Source: Microcella alkaliphila
GTDB lineage: Bacteria; Actinomycetota; Actinomycetes; Actinomycetales; Microbacteriaceae
Direction: 5' to 3'
Assembly (NCBI RefSeq): GCF_002355395.1
Contig: NZ_AP017315.1
Location: 2,046,001 to 2,110,000 of the forward strand
Length of the DNA: 64,000 nt
The translations under genes and the position numbers were made by a program. Shown piece after piece: positions 34,401 to 42,858 of this stretch; the stretch's first letter is position 1; each line of letters opens with the position of its first letter. The notes beneath the pieces were generated by a model. The model searched no databases. It was not told the origin of the DNA and saw only the letters and a list, made by a program, of their open reading frames with translations.

Positions 34401-35904
34401 CCGGACCCTGCTGGCCGCCGGCGCCATTGCCGCGCTTCTGCTCGCCCTCACCGCCCTGCTCACGGATGCTCGCCGCGGCATCGATCGCACCGCCGCGTTC
34501 GCGACGCTCGGCCTCGCCGCCGCACTCGTCACTGCGCAGGGAATCCGCACCGCGGTCGCCCTCATCGACGATGACGTTCGGGTTCCGGACGCTCAGTTGG
34601 CGCTCGCTGCCCTCAGCGCCATGACGGTGCTGGCCGTGATCGGAGCGCTCACCGTGCGTGGCCGCGACCGACTCGCCCTCGACATCGGCCTCGCGGCGAT
34701 CGCCGTTCCGACGGCCATCCTCGTGACCGACGGAGGCCGGTTCTCGCTCCCGTTGACCATGAGCGCCGTCCTGCTCCTCGCCGTGGCCATCAGCCGTGAC
34801 GGGCTGTTCGGCTCGCAGAGCAAACGCCGCTTCCTCGGCTGGGCCGCCCTCGCCAGCGCGACCGCCGCGCTGTGGAGCTTCCTCGCCGATCGAGGAGTCG
34901 AGAACCCCGAACCGTTCACCCTTCCGTTGGCCGCCGTGCTGCTGGCCATCGCCGGACTCCTCGCGCGCGTCCCTGTTGCCGACTCGGCTACCCGGACCGT
35001 TTCGCGCCCGACCATCATCGCCGTGAGCGCCCTCGCCGTCGCGGGCCTCCCGCTCGCCGCGCTTGCCGGAGAGGGACCCGTAACCCGCGGGGCGAGCGTT
35101 GGGGTCATCGCGACCGCGCTGGTGCTCGCCGTCATCATCGGTCGCGTGCACTCCGGCATCCGCTGGCGGGGCCTGCCGCAGCTCCTGCTGGGAGTGGCGG
35201 TCGTCACGCAGGTGGTGCTCTCCATCAGTGTCACGGTGCGCGTCGATCTGGAAGCGGCCACCCGAGGGGGCACGCCCGTCGATGCCCCCCTCCAGGTCGC
35301 TGCCGTGCTCATCGTCGTGATGCTGATCGGTACCGCGGCCGCGACCTGGGTCACCCTTCCCCGGTCAGACGAGCTCGCCGTTCCGCGCACCGTGAGCGTG
35401 ACCACCGCCGCGACGGCCGGCACCGCCGCTCTCTGCTCTGCCATCATCGGCCTCTCGGGCGCCATGGAGCAGGTCGAACTCATCGCCATTCCGCTCGCCC
35501 TCGCCCTGCTGCTCATCGGCACCTTCGAGCTCGACCGGCGTGCGGCAGCGCGCAGCCTCCCCTGGCTGACGCCCGGCTTCGTTGCGCTGCTGCTCCCCAG
35601 CCTCATCGCCGTGGACGTCGATGGGGGCGTGTGGCGAATCGCGGCGCTCGGCATCGCCGCCACGATCATCCTGATCGGCGGCGTCGTCCGGCGACTTCAG
35701 GCGCCGTTCCTCGTCGGCGTCACGGTGCTGCTCGTGCACGCCGGTATTCAGACGTGGCCGCTCATCGCCGAGATCGGCCAGAGCATCGAGTGGTGGTTGT
35801 GGCTCGGAATCGCTGGCGTCGCCATCGTCGCCGTCGCCGCGCGCTACGAGCGCCGCGTGCAGAACGTCAAGAACACCGTGCGGCGCATTTCGGAACTGCG
35901 CTGA
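31435..35904 (+). CDS. Giant polytopic membrane protein (SCO7613 C-terminal domain type)
   Basis: A 1489-residue protein. A zinc ribbon (Cys25, 28, 37 and 40) lies at the N-terminus, followed by a Pro/Ala-rich linker to about residue 155. The remaining 1300 residues are a near-continuous series of hydrophobic helices, roughly 40 or more, with short charged turns, ending in a basic tail. This matches the actinobacterial family named for the SCO7613 C-terminal domain, whose function is unknown. It is single-copy and monocistronic here, divergent from the sigma factor. Composition is Ala/Val/Leu-rich but codon use is like its neighbours. Confidence 0.85.
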   Translation: MRPTPAPGTASFPRSPNDLRSTEQCPACFAPLRAAVCHVCGLNLAHPLAAELASLSTTIADGLDARLRIIDRMRREPVAPAEPAQAAPAAAPTTAPPAAVARSATTAPEVREPAVAPPAPALPLPSPEPVPAAQTAAPPTAVAPPAVDERPRRSGIQIALVIVGIALLSVFALFGVIYVFIAYGVVARSVIIALASLATLVVASLLARRGLGATAEGLAALGTVILLLDAWAVRRTDVAGLGAVPETGYWGGALLVVAVIALIWARLGGHRSPLLVGANLIPAGSALLAVHLASDLPRGAAPSLAALVAAAATVVVLVAGRRAFAISHTSAVVSAAARTPLVALVVAAVAALIGVAMLSTSGWWWGTAVVIGVAFLTGLAAWLLTRTGGGTLDTVIAAALAALGSIGLLTGLTVAAAATESEAATLALALLAPATLLATADIARMRMGTDPGRPAITAAGISAAIVGALAATLALVIVLTPLGDAVASRADADRTVTSDVLGVGSLQVTAVAGLAVAIAILVAAARAAGRLGESGRALPLAAGAGLTVALTSAVMPTWWALMTCATVVSIAAALALSFRRTRGDSIGRAAVRLGFSVAAVAAALIAVSLGWAVDDSWWVGIVVALVALGLGRRAAHNANARAVATTVSGLLAAASAPSIASITALDPVALSLAVVSVVVILGRVLSREPGERALLSTTLLPLGLSLAIAQLVVTPATTSLQPVVSTLTFLIAVVVVASDPRSTYGRYAGLALVALAAVALSDRVVIDSVAASAAATSVSTHERAIVALATLVLVAAASALTTRRTARWVVDSGVGVTAIAALPVALDGGLAPLSMLIAAVGALALAARDWTATPQLLRVLAAAATLLLAVVALALFLGDTIARNEAATVLPIGAALLAVTVALRWRTPADGPGRALSAAVAALIVVALGPTVATAFAVDTGATTLLLAAIVLGLARLPRRDIAERAATVAATVPVALVLALAIVVESGDRTLLAAGAIAALLLALTALLTDARRGIDRTAAFATLGLAAALVTAQGIRTAVALIDDDVRVPDAQLALAALSAMTVLAVIGALTVRGRDRLALDIGLAAIAVPTAILVTDGGRFSLPLTMSAVLLLAVAISRDGLFGSQSKRRFLGWAALASATAALWSFLADRGVENPEPFTLPLAAVLLAIAGLLARVPVADSATRTVSRPTIIAVSALAVAGLPLAALAGEGPVTRGASVGVIATALVLAVIIGRVHSGIRWRGLPQLLLGVAVVTQVVLSISVTVRVDLEAATRGGTPVDAPLQVAAVLIVVMLIGTAAATWVTLPRSDELAVPRTVSVTTAATAGTAALCSAIIGLSGAMEQVELIAIPLALALLLIGTFELDRRAAARSLPWLTPGFVALLLPSLIAVDVDGGVWRIAALGIAATIILIGGVVRRLQAPFLVGVTVLLVHAGIQTWPLIAEIGQSIEWWLWLGIAGVAIVAVAARYERRVQNVKNTVRRISELR

Positions 35905-36021
35905 CGGTCACCTGATAGTCGCTTGGAGGCACCTGGAAGAAGTGTCCATGAGCGCTGATGGCGCAATACGGTGGGAGCAGAGCCCTGCCGATCGTGGGGC
36001 GACACCGATAGAGAGGACGCC

Positions 36022-36507
36022 ATGACTGACGTCGCCGCAGCACCCGAGCAGACCACCGACCCCGACATGATCTCGGGCGTCTCGCAGTACCTCGCTCCCG
36101 TGGTGATCAACTTGACGGCCCTCGCCCTCGAGGGCAAGCAGGCGCACTGGCACGTGCGCGGTAGCAACTTCCAGGCCGTGCACGAGTTGCTTGACACGCT
36201 CGTCGACCACGCCCGCGAATACAGCGACCAGGCCGCCGAACGCATCGCAGCCCTCGGGCTTCCGCTCGACGCGCGCGCTGCGACGGTGGCGAAAGAAACC
36301 ACCGTCCCGCCCGTGCGGGCGGGATTCCAGCAGACCGACCTGCTGATCGCCGACATCATCGCCGGCATCGACGCGTCGCTCGTCACCCTGCGCGCCGCCA
36401 TCAAGGGGCTGGAAGAACTCGACGAGGTGAGCCAAGACATCGCCATCGCGATCACCAACGGCCTCGAGCAAGACCGCTGGTTCCTGTTTTCGCACATCGC
36501 CGAATAG
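36022..36507 (+). CDS. dps: Dps family ferritin-like DNA-protection protein
   Basis: A 161-residue Dps protein that would form a 12-mer, oxidise Fe(II) with peroxide and store it, and may bind DNA. The intersubunit ferroxidase residues are in KQAHWHVRGSNF and the LVDHAREYSDQAAERI helix. A GAGAGGA ribosome site precedes ATG 36022. A TACGGT box at 35967-35972 may be part of the promoter. No peroxide-sensor site is evident in the 117-bp upstream gap. Confidence 0.93.
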   Translation: MTDVAAAPEQTTDPDMISGVSQYLAPVVINLTALALEGKQAHWHVRGSNFQAVHELLDTLVDHAREYSDQAAERIAALGLPLDARAATVAKETTVPPVRAGFQQTDLLIADIIAGIDASLVTLRAAIKGLEELDEVSQDIAIAITNGLEQDRWFLFSHIAE

Positions 36508-36543
36508 GCGACGCGCGATAGCGCGATCGACGCCGCTGCGGCC

Positions 36544-38025
36544 CTAGGCCGTGGCGGCGTCCCGCTGCGCGGCGACGGCGGGCCCGAAGGTGGGACGGCC
36601 CGCCATCAGGGTGTGCGCGACCGGCATCGATCGCAGCTGACGAGCATCCCTCTCGAGCGGGTCGGCGTCGACGAGCACGAGGTCGGCGTGCTCGCCCGCG
36701 GCGATGCGCGAGCGTGTCGAGGCGGCCAGCGCCTCGGCGACGGTGATGGCCTGCTCGGCGTGGAACGGTGCCCGCTCGTCGCGCGTGCGGGCGGTCGCGG
36801 CCGAGATCGCGATCCAGGGGTCAAGAGGTGCGACCGGCGCGTCCGAGCCGAGCACTACGTGGGCACCCGAGTCGATCAGGTCGCGCAGGGGGAAAGCGCG
36901 GTGCGTGCGGCCCGGCCAGTAGCGTTCGGCGACATCGCGGTCATCCATCGCGTGCTCGGGTTGCACGCTCGCGGTGACGCCGAGGGCCGCGAAGCGTGGC
37001 AGATCGCTGCGCCGAACCAGCTGAGCGTGCTCGATGCGGCCGCCGTGGCCGAGGCGCGCGAACGCGTCCAGCGCGAGACGATTGGCGGCGTCGCCGATCG
37101 CGTGAATCGCGAGGCGGAACCCCGCAGCGTGCCCCCGCGCCATGAGCGGCTGCAGATCGCACGGCGGAACCGTCAGCAGGCCGTACGCGTGCTCCGTCGC
37201 ATCCGGGTACGGGTCGCAGCAGTAGGCGGTCCGGGTGTTGAGCGAACCATCCGTGATGACCTTGAGCGGGCCGACCGACACCTCGCCGGCAACCGGCAGG
37301 CCGCTACGCAGACGCTGAGCAATCGCGCGGTCGAGGTGCTGGGGGTACACGCCAAACTCGACGCGCAGGGCGTCGAATCCGCCGCCGACCCGGCGCATCC
37401 AGTCGTCGAGATTCCACCGCATCTCTAGGTCGACGATGCCCACCACGCCGCGAGCGGCAGCATCGGCAGCCGCCTCCCGCACCCACTCGTCGATGACCGT
37501 GTCACTGGCGGAATCGAGGGTGCGAGTGACGGCGAACGCCGCCTCCTCACGCAGCAGCCCGTCGCCGCTCTCGACGCCGAAGCGCACCATGGCGGCCGAG
37601 TTCAGCCACACGGAGTGCACGTCAGCGCTGATGAGCACAAGCGCACGGTCGGCGACGACCGCGTCGAGCACGGAGGCCGTCGGGGTGTCGGGCCAGAGCC
37701 CGTCGCGGAAACCGATGCCGACGATGACGTCGTCGGCGTCCGTGCGTCCGGCGAGAGCGCTGCGCACGATGGCGGCGGCCTCGGCAGCCGACTCGGCCTC
37801 GCCGACATCGATGCGACGCCGCGCCTGTGCCCACTGCGTCATGTGCACGTGTTCGTCCCACAGGCCCGGCAGTACGAAACGGCCGTCCGCGTCGATCACG
37901 TCGGGCCCACTCGCGATATCGAGAGCGTCGGCGGGGGCGACGGCCGCGATGATGCCGTCGCGCAGCACGAGGTCGACCGGGTCGTGACCGCCGAGAGGGC
38001 GGGCGTTACGAACGGCGCGGATCAT
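36544..38025 (-). CDS. Amidohydrolase family protein (YtcJ-like)
   Basis: A 493-residue metal-dependent hydrolase. The N-terminal metal motif is LWDEHVHM (HxH). The carbamylated-Lys or alternate-ligand region follows mid-sequence, then IHAIGDAANRLALDAF, QPEHAMDDRD and the final LGSDAPVAPLDPW Asp region. This order is typical of the YtcJ/N-substituted formamide deformylase branch. The natural substrate is unknown. Its start overlaps the end of the PaiB-like gene by 20 bp, so it ends a four-gene operon with rpiB, nei2 and paiB. Confidence 0.88.
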   Translation of the reverse strand: MIRAVRNARPLGGHDPVDLVLRDGIIAAVAPADALDIASGPDVIDADGRFVLPGLWDEHVHMTQWAQARRRIDVGEAESAAEAAAIVRSALAGRTDADDVIVGIGFRDGLWPDTPTASVLDAVVADRALVLISADVHSVWLNSAAMVRFGVESGDGLLREEAAFAVTRTLDSASDTVIDEWVREAAADAAARGVVGIVDLEMRWNLDDWMRRVGGGFDALRVEFGVYPQHLDRAIAQRLRSGLPVAGEVSVGPLKVITDGSLNTRTAYCCDPYPDATEHAYGLLTVPPCDLQPLMARGHAAGFRLAIHAIGDAANRLALDAFARLGHGGRIEHAQLVRRSDLPRFAALGVTASVQPEHAMDDRDVAERYWPGRTHRAFPLRDLIDSGAHVVLGSDAPVAPLDPWIAISAATARTRDERAPFHAEQAITVAEALAASTRSRIAAGEHADLVLVDADPLERDARQLRSMPVAHTLMAGRPTFGPAVAAQRDAATA

Positions 38026-38644
38026 GCACCCTCCTCATTTCGCGGGCGAGCCCGTTGTGCGCGTACGGTCCGTCACCCTCGAGCTCGTCGATGATGCGGT
38101 CGACGACCTCGGCCGGTTTGTTCTGGCTGAGCTTCCGTCGAGCGTCGATGCGGGTGACCCGCAGTCTGAGCCCGACCGTTCCCCGGGCGACCCTCCGAGA
38201 ATACTCCTCGTCGAACGCGAGGCTTCGTGCGCTCTCCCCCACCAGTCGCTCGAAGTGGTCGGTGAGGTGGGCGAGCACACGGAAGTTCTCGGCATCGTCG
38301 AGAATCTCGGGCACGCCGTACAGGTGCGCGGTCACGTGATTCCAGGTCGGGATGTTGTCGCCCGGCGCGTACCAGCTGGGCGAGACGTAGCCATGCGGAC
38401 CCTGCACGATCACGAGCACTTCGCTGTCCCCGAGCCGGTGCAGCTGCTCATCGGGGCGGCCCACATGGCTGAGGAGCACGATCTCATCCCCCATACTCGC
38501 CTCCTCGTCGAGGAGGAACGGGTAGTGCGAGGCGACGATGCCCTGATCGGGCACGTGCGACACGATCGTCGCCCACGGGTTCTCGCGCACGAGCCGCCGC
38601 ACCTCGTCACGGTCCTCGAGCAGGTAGTGCGGTGTGTGGCGCAT
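38006..38644 (-). CDS. FMN-binding negative transcriptional regulator-like protein (PaiB family)
   Basis: A 212-residue split-barrel FMN-binding protein with the PaiB features NPWATIVSHV, ASHYPFLLD, GPHGYVSPSWY and the VPTWN-like NIPTWNHVTAHLYG. PaiB was described as a sporulation/protease regulator in Bacillus, but many members are probably flavin enzymes. The start ATG 38644 gives the family N-terminus MRHTPHYLLED, 8 bp after the nei2 stop. Confidence 0.87.
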   Translation of the reverse strand: MRHTPHYLLEDRDEVRRLVRENPWATIVSHVPDQGIVASHYPFLLDEEASMGDEIVLLSHVGRPDEQLHRLGDSEVLVIVQGPHGYVSPSWYAPGDNIPTWNHVTAHLYGVPEILDDAENFRVLAHLTDHFERLVGESARSLAFDEEYSRRVARGTVGLRLRVTRIDARRKLSQNKPAEVVDRIIDELEGDGPYAHNGLAREMRRVHDPRRS

Positions 38645-38652
38645 GGCGGCCC

Positions 38653-39636
38653 CTATCGCTGGCAGGTCGGGCAGTAGTAAAGCTTGCGGGCGGCGGCCAT
38701 CTCGAGAACGATGTGCGTTCCGCAGACGCGGCACGGCAACCCTTCGCGCTTGTAGACCCAGTGCCGGTCGGCCCGGCTGCGCAGCGCTCGGGCGCGCGCC
38801 TCCTCGTCGAGGTCGTCCATCGTGAGCATCTGACCCGTGTCGACCCCCACTCCAAGCAGGTAGCGCCAGTCGCGCCAGAGGTCGCGCACGGTCTCGTCGC
38901 TCAACTGCGAACCTGGGATGTGCGGATCAAGGCGCGCTCGGAACAAGATCTCCGCGCGGTACACGTTGCCGATGCCGCTCACCACCGACTGGTCCATGAG
39001 CAGCAGCCCGATCGGGGTGCGACGCTTCCGGACGCGCTCGACCATGCGCTCTTCGCCCTCATCGGGGTCGTCGACCAGGGGGTCGGGCCCGAGCTGATTG
39101 ATCACCTGCTGCACCTGGGCTGCGTCGATGACCTCGCACGCGGTCGGACCGCGCAGGTCGGCGACGGCCGTCTCCGTGAGCAGCCGCGCCCGCACCTGCC
39201 CGACGGGTTCGGGCGGGAAGCCCTCGAACGTTTCTGTCTCGGTCTCCTGCTCGGCCATGCGCAGGCGGGTTCGCCGGGGGGCGCCGATCGACGCGAGCGA
39301 GTCTTCGTGCTCGCCGACGACGGTGTCGTCGGCGGCCCCGCGCATCCCGGTCTGCCCCATGCGACCACGCGACGCGCGCGTGGTCGCGTCACGGCTCACC
39401 GCGCCGCCGAAATCCCACGCGCCGTAGATGCCGAGGTGGACGCGGAGGTACAGCGCCTCGTCGAACTCGAGGAACAGCTGCTTGCCGACGGCGCGCGACT
39501 GCGTCATGGTGCGCCCGTCGATCAGTGCCGCACCCTCGGCGAAGCGCCCCTGCGGCGACGACGCGGCAACCGTCTCACCGACGAAGTGACGCTCGAACTG
39601 CCGCGCGATGCGATGGACGGAGTGACCCTCGGGCAC
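38653..39636 (-). CDS. nei2: Fpg/Nei family DNA glycosylase, Nei2-like
   Basis: A 327-residue base-excision repair glycosylase/AP lyase. After Met removal, Pro (PEGHS) is the catalytic nucleophile and the next Glu is conserved. The helix-two-turn-helix region contains the GIGNVYRAEILF motif, and the C-terminal zinc finger is CRVC-n-CPTC. The SPQGRF region near the start is shared with actinobacterial Nei2. An extra loop of about 65 residues (roughly 85-150), rich in charged residues, interrupts the N-terminal domain. The GTG start lies 5 bp after the rpiB stop. Confidence 0.92.
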   Translation of the reverse strand: MPEGHSVHRIARQFERHFVGETVAASSPQGRFAEGAALIDGRTMTQSRAVGKQLFLEFDEALYLRVHLGIYGAWDFGGAVSRDATTRASRGRMGQTGMRGAADDTVVGEHEDSLASIGAPRRTRLRMAEQETETETFEGFPPEPVGQVRARLLTETAVADLRGPTACEVIDAAQVQQVINQLGPDPLVDDPDEGEERMVERVRKRRTPIGLLLMDQSVVSGIGNVYRAEILFRARLDPHIPGSQLSDETVRDLWRDWRYLLGVGVDTGQMLTMDDLDEEARARALRSRADRHWVYKREGLPCRVCGTHIVLEMAAARKLYYCPTCQR

Positions 39637-39641
39637 GTCGG

Positions 39642-40127
39642 CTAGTGAAGTTCGTGGCCGGTGATCTGACCGGTCGTCTCGTATTCGCCGAGCTGGCCGA
39701 TGCGACGCACGTGCCGCTCTTCGCCGGGGAACGGGGTCTGGATGAAGATGTCGATGAAGCGCAGCGCCTCGTCAACGGCGTGCTGGCGGGCGCCGATCGC
39801 GATGACGTTGGCGTCGTTGTGCTCGCGCGACAGCACGGCGGTGGCCTCGTTCCAGACGAGGGCGGCGCGGATGCCCTCGACCTTATTGGCGGCCATCTGC
39901 TCGCCGTTGCCCGAACCGCCGAAGACGATGCCGAGCGACTCGACGCCGGCCTCGCGGTCGCGCGCGACGGCGCGGGCGGCGTTGATGCAGAAGGCTGGGT
40001 AGTCGTCGAGCGGGTCGTAGTCGACCGGGCCGTGGTCGATGACCTCGTGGCCCTGGCTCGCCACGTGCTGCTGCACCGTGCGGCTGAAATCGAGTCCGGC
40101 ATGGTCGGTGGCAACGTGGATGCGCAT
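39642..40127 (-). CDS. rpiB: Ribose-5-phosphate isomerase B
   Basis: A 161-residue RpiB that interconverts ribulose-5-phosphate and ribose-5-phosphate in the pentose phosphate pathway. The N-terminal ATDHAG motif binds phosphate. The active-site loop GGSGNGEQMAANK has Glu but no Cys, as in the mycobacterial enzyme in which Glu is the base. REHNDANVIAIGAR completes the site. It is the first gene of the operon with nei2, paiB and the amidohydrolase. Confidence 0.95.
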   Translation of the reverse strand: MRIHVATDHAGLDFSRTVQQHVASQGHEVIDHGPVDYDPLDDYPAFCINAARAVARDREAGVESLGIVFGGSGNGEQMAANKVEGIRAALVWNEATAVLSREHNDANVIAIGARQHAVDEALRFIDIFIQTPFPGEERHVRRIGQLGEYETTGQITGHELH

Positions 40128-40246
40128 ACCCGCAATTCTAGGCGCGGGCCGAAAGACCCTGGCGCGCCGTGCAGGGTCTGCGACAGGCTGGAGGCGGCGG
40201 CACAGACCGTGCCCACCCACCCCCTGTCGAAGGAGACACGATCCCC

Positions 40247-41023
40247 ATGGCACGCACGATTGTCGTCACAGGAGCAGCAAGCGGAATCGGGAAGGCAACG
40301 GCCGAACTGCTCACCGCACGCGGAGACACGGTGATCGGGGTGGACCTCGACGGCTCTGACGTCGCCGCCGACCTCACCACGCACGAGGGGCGCGACCACA
40401 TGGTTGCCCGCGTGCGCGAACTGTCGGGGGGCACGATCGACGGGGTCGTCGCGAACGCCGGGCTCGCTCGCGAACTGCCCGCGACGGTCGGGGTGAACTA
40501 CTTCGGCGCGCTCGCCACACTCGAGGGACTCCGGCCCCTCCTTGCCGGGTCCGATTCGCCGCGCGCGGTCGCGACGGCCTCGATGGCGTCGCTCTTCCCC
40601 GTTGACGACGAGCTGCTCGAGGCGATGCTCGCCCACGACGAGCCGGCCGCGTTGCACCGCGCGCAGGAGCTCATCGACGCAGGCACGGCCTCCACCATCT
40701 ACGGCACGACGAAGCGCGCGCTCGCGCGCTGGATTCGCCGGAACGCGGCCGGCGCCGAGTGGGCAGGCGCGGGCATCCCGTTGAATGCGGTCGCGCCGGG
40801 GGTCATGCGCACACCGATGACCGCGAACATGATGGCGACCCCCGAGGCCGAGAAGCAGCTGCTGGAGATGGTGCCGATGCCCTTGAACGGCGTCGGCACG
40901 CCTGAGACGGTCGCGCACCTCATCGGCTACCTCACGAGCGTCGAGAACACGCACCTGTGCGGACAGGTCGTCTTCATCGACGGCGGCAGCGACGTCGTGA
41001 TTCGCGGAGACTCGACCTGGTAG
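40247..41023 (+). CDS. Short-chain dehydrogenase/reductase (SDR)
   Basis: A 258-residue Rossmann-fold oxidoreductase. TGAASGIG binds the dinucleotide, VANAG follows, and the catalytic YGTTK is present about residue 155. The Asp in VDLDGSD suggests NAD preference. The spaced ELLEAMLAHDEPAALHRAQELI insertion resembles 3-alpha-hydroxysteroid dehydrogenase-type SDRs; the substrate is not known. ATG 40247 follows an AAGGAGA site; the frame is open further upstream. Confidence 0.9.
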   Translation: MARTIVVTGAASGIGKATAELLTARGDTVIGVDLDGSDVAADLTTHEGRDHMVARVRELSGGTIDGVVANAGLARELPATVGVNYFGALATLEGLRPLLAGSDSPRAVATASMASLFPVDDELLEAMLAHDEPAALHRAQELIDAGTASTIYGTTKRALARWIRRNAAGAEWAGAGIPLNAVAPGVMRTPMTANMMATPEAEKQLLEMVPMPLNGVGTPETVAHLIGYLTSVENTHLCGQVVFIDGGSDVVIRGDSTW

Positions 41024-41053
41024 GCCGGATGCACGCGGTCGGCTGATCGAGAA

Positions 41054-41401
41054 TCAGGCGATGTAGATCTTGCGGAGGGTCTCGTGGACCTCCCACTCGG
41101 TTTCTTCGCCGTCCTCGAGGCGGCCGACACTGCCGGCGACGAGCTCGGTCTCACTGCCGTCGTCGCGGCGCAAGATTGCCCGCCCCTTCAGCACGATGAA
41201 GACCTCGTCGACCTCGACGTCGGTGACGGTGCCTGGGGTGATCTCCCAGACGCCGATCTCCCAATCGTCGATCTCGGTCAGCGCCGCCACGCCGGTGGTG
41301 GGCGAGCCGTCGATCACCTGGTCGGCGTCGACGGGCTCGTGCTCGAGCGGTAGCTCGAGGGCCTGCAGCACCGTGGCTGCGTCGAGGGGCAATTCGCTCA
41401 C
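41054..41401 (-). CDS. Cupin domain protein coupled to an FAD oxidoreductase
   Basis: A 115-residue single cupin barrel with the core VEVDEVFIVLKGRAILRRDDGSE. It ends with WEVHETLRKIYIA. The GTG start at 41401 overlaps the stop of the FAD oxidoreductase by four bases (41398-41401), so the two are translationally coupled. Such cupins often follow DAO-type oxidoreductases of polyamine or amine catabolism; no catalytic role can be assigned. Confidence 0.82.
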   Translation of the reverse strand: MSELPLDAATVLQALELPLEHEPVDADQVIDGSPTTGVAALTEIDDWEIGVWEITPGTVTDVEVDEVFIVLKGRAILRRDDGSETELVAGSVGRLEDGEETEWEVHETLRKIYIA

Positions 41402-42819
41402 GAGTCGAAGCCTAGGCCGACAGCGTCGAGGGTGCGAAGGAAAAGATTGCGGCGGCCGTGATTGTGGTCGGCGCGGTCGAGCGCCCAGCGCACCGATTGC
41501 ACGGCCGGGAAGGTCGCGGGCTCCGGCGGGAAAGGCAGCGGCATGTCGCGCACGGCCTTCAGCGACGTGCGCTCCGTCGTGAGCCCCGCGAGCTGGTCGA
41601 GCATGACGTCGGCAGCGAAACGGGTGGCGGCGACGCCGAGACCCGTGAAGCCCGCCGAGTAGGCGACGCGTCCGCGATGCGCCGTGGCGTGAAAGGCGAA
41701 GAAGCGGCTGGAGGTGTCGATGACGCCCGCCCAGCGGTGGGTGAAGAGCACCCCCTCGAGCTGCGGGAAGGTCGTGAAGAAGTGGCTCGCGAGACGCTCG
41801 TAGCTCTTTCGGCGGTCGTCGTACTCGGGGCGGATGCGTCCGCCGAAATGGTAGATGGCGTCGTAGCCGCCCCAGAGGATCCGGTTGTCGGCCGACAGTC
41901 GGTAGTAGTGGAACTGGTTCGCCGAGTCGGCGACCCCCTGACGACCGGACCAGCCGATCGAGGCGAGCTGAGCATCCGTGAGCGGTTCGGTCATGAGCAC
42001 GTAGTCGTAGACCGGCACGGTGTGCAGGCGGTAGCGCTTGAGCAGCGACGGGAAGGCGTTGGTGGCGAGCGCGACGCGGTTCGCGCGCACCACTCCCCCG
42101 TCGCGCAGGCGCAGCTCGACCGCGTCGGGCTCGGCGCGAAGCTCGAGCACGGGCGACGACTCGAAGACCTCGACGCCCGCCTCGAGGCACGCGGTCAGCA
42201 GTTCGCGCGCGAGTTTGCCCGGGTGGGCGAGCGCGGTATCGCGGGTCGACCAGAGACCACCCTCGTAGGTCGGCGACGCGATCTGCGCGCGCATCGCCTC
42301 GGCATCGTAGAAGTGCTCGGTCTCGCCGTCGTGCGCCTCGGCGAGCTCAGCCACCTGATACGGCTCGGTCGCAACGGCGAACGAGCCGACGCGCTCGAAG
42401 TCGCACTGCCAGTTGCGTGACTCAACCGTCTGCTGAATCTCGTCGAGGTTCTGCATGCCGAGGCGGTCGAGCGTCTCGAGTTCGTCGGGGTAGCGAGCCT
42501 CACCGTTCTTCTCGCCGTGGGTGAGGCTCGCCTCGACGAAGCCGCCGTTGCGACCCGATGCCGCCCAGCCGATCGTCTTGCCCTCCACGAGCACGACGCG
42601 CCGCTCGGGGTCGCGTTCCTTCGCGCGCAGGGCCGTCCACAGGCCCGTGTAGCCGCCACCGACGACGGCGAGGTCGGCGTGGATCCGCCGAGTGAGTCGT
42701 GGCTGCCGCTCGCTAGCCGGAAGGTCGTCGAGCCAGAACACGCTGAGGCGCGAGTCGGCGAGCGCCGCGCGCACGAGCGCAGGGTCGGCAGGGCGTCGTT
42801 CGAATACCGTGGAGGCCAT
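41398..42819 (-). CDS. FAD-dependent oxidoreductase (DAO/PuuB-like)
   Basis: A 473-residue DAO-family flavoenzyme. The FAD motif VVGGGYTGLWTAL is at about residues 52-64, GWAASGRNGGFVEASL follows, and the C-terminal FAD contact is YSAGFTGLGVAATRF. This layout matches gamma-glutamylputrescine oxidase and related amine oxidases. ATG 42819 lies inside a 26-bp palindrome that also faces the amylosucrase gene. The cupin gene is coupled downstream. Confidence 0.87.
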   Translation of the reverse strand: MASTVFERRPADPALVRAALADSRLSVFWLDDLPASERQPRLTRRIHADLAVVGGGYTGLWTALRAKERDPERRVVLVEGKTIGWAASGRNGGFVEASLTHGEKNGEARYPDELETLDRLGMQNLDEIQQTVESRNWQCDFERVGSFAVATEPYQVAELAEAHDGETEHFYDAEAMRAQIASPTYEGGLWSTRDTALAHPGKLARELLTACLEAGVEVFESSPVLELRAEPDAVELRLRDGGVVRANRVALATNAFPSLLKRYRLHTVPVYDYVLMTEPLTDAQLASIGWSGRQGVADSANQFHYYRLSADNRILWGGYDAIYHFGGRIRPEYDDRRKSYERLASHFFTTFPQLEGVLFTHRWAGVIDTSSRFFAFHATAHRGRVAYSAGFTGLGVAATRFAADVMLDQLAGLTTERTSLKAVRDMPLPFPPEPATFPAVQSVRWALDRADHNHGRRNLFLRTLDAVGLGFDS

Positions 42820-42843
42820 AACCTCCAGAGTGCCAGAGGTTAT
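42818..42843. promoter_or_regulatory. Palindrome in the divergent promoter region
   Basis: ATAACCTC (42818-42825) and GAGGTTAT (42836-42843) are a perfect 8-bp inverted repeat with a 10-bp spacer. It covers the start codon of the FAD oxidoreductase and lies 16 bp before the amylosucrase ATG. It looks like an operator for a dimeric regulator, none of which is encoded nearby. Confidence 0.55.
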
Positions 42844-42858
42844 CCACTTGGACAATAG

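Noticed and set aside
32304..35151. Long minus-strand frames opposite the SCO7613-type gene
   Set aside because: Repetitive Arg/Gly/Asp or Ala/Thr composition expected from the antisense of an Ala/Val-rich membrane gene; no supporting start or domain.
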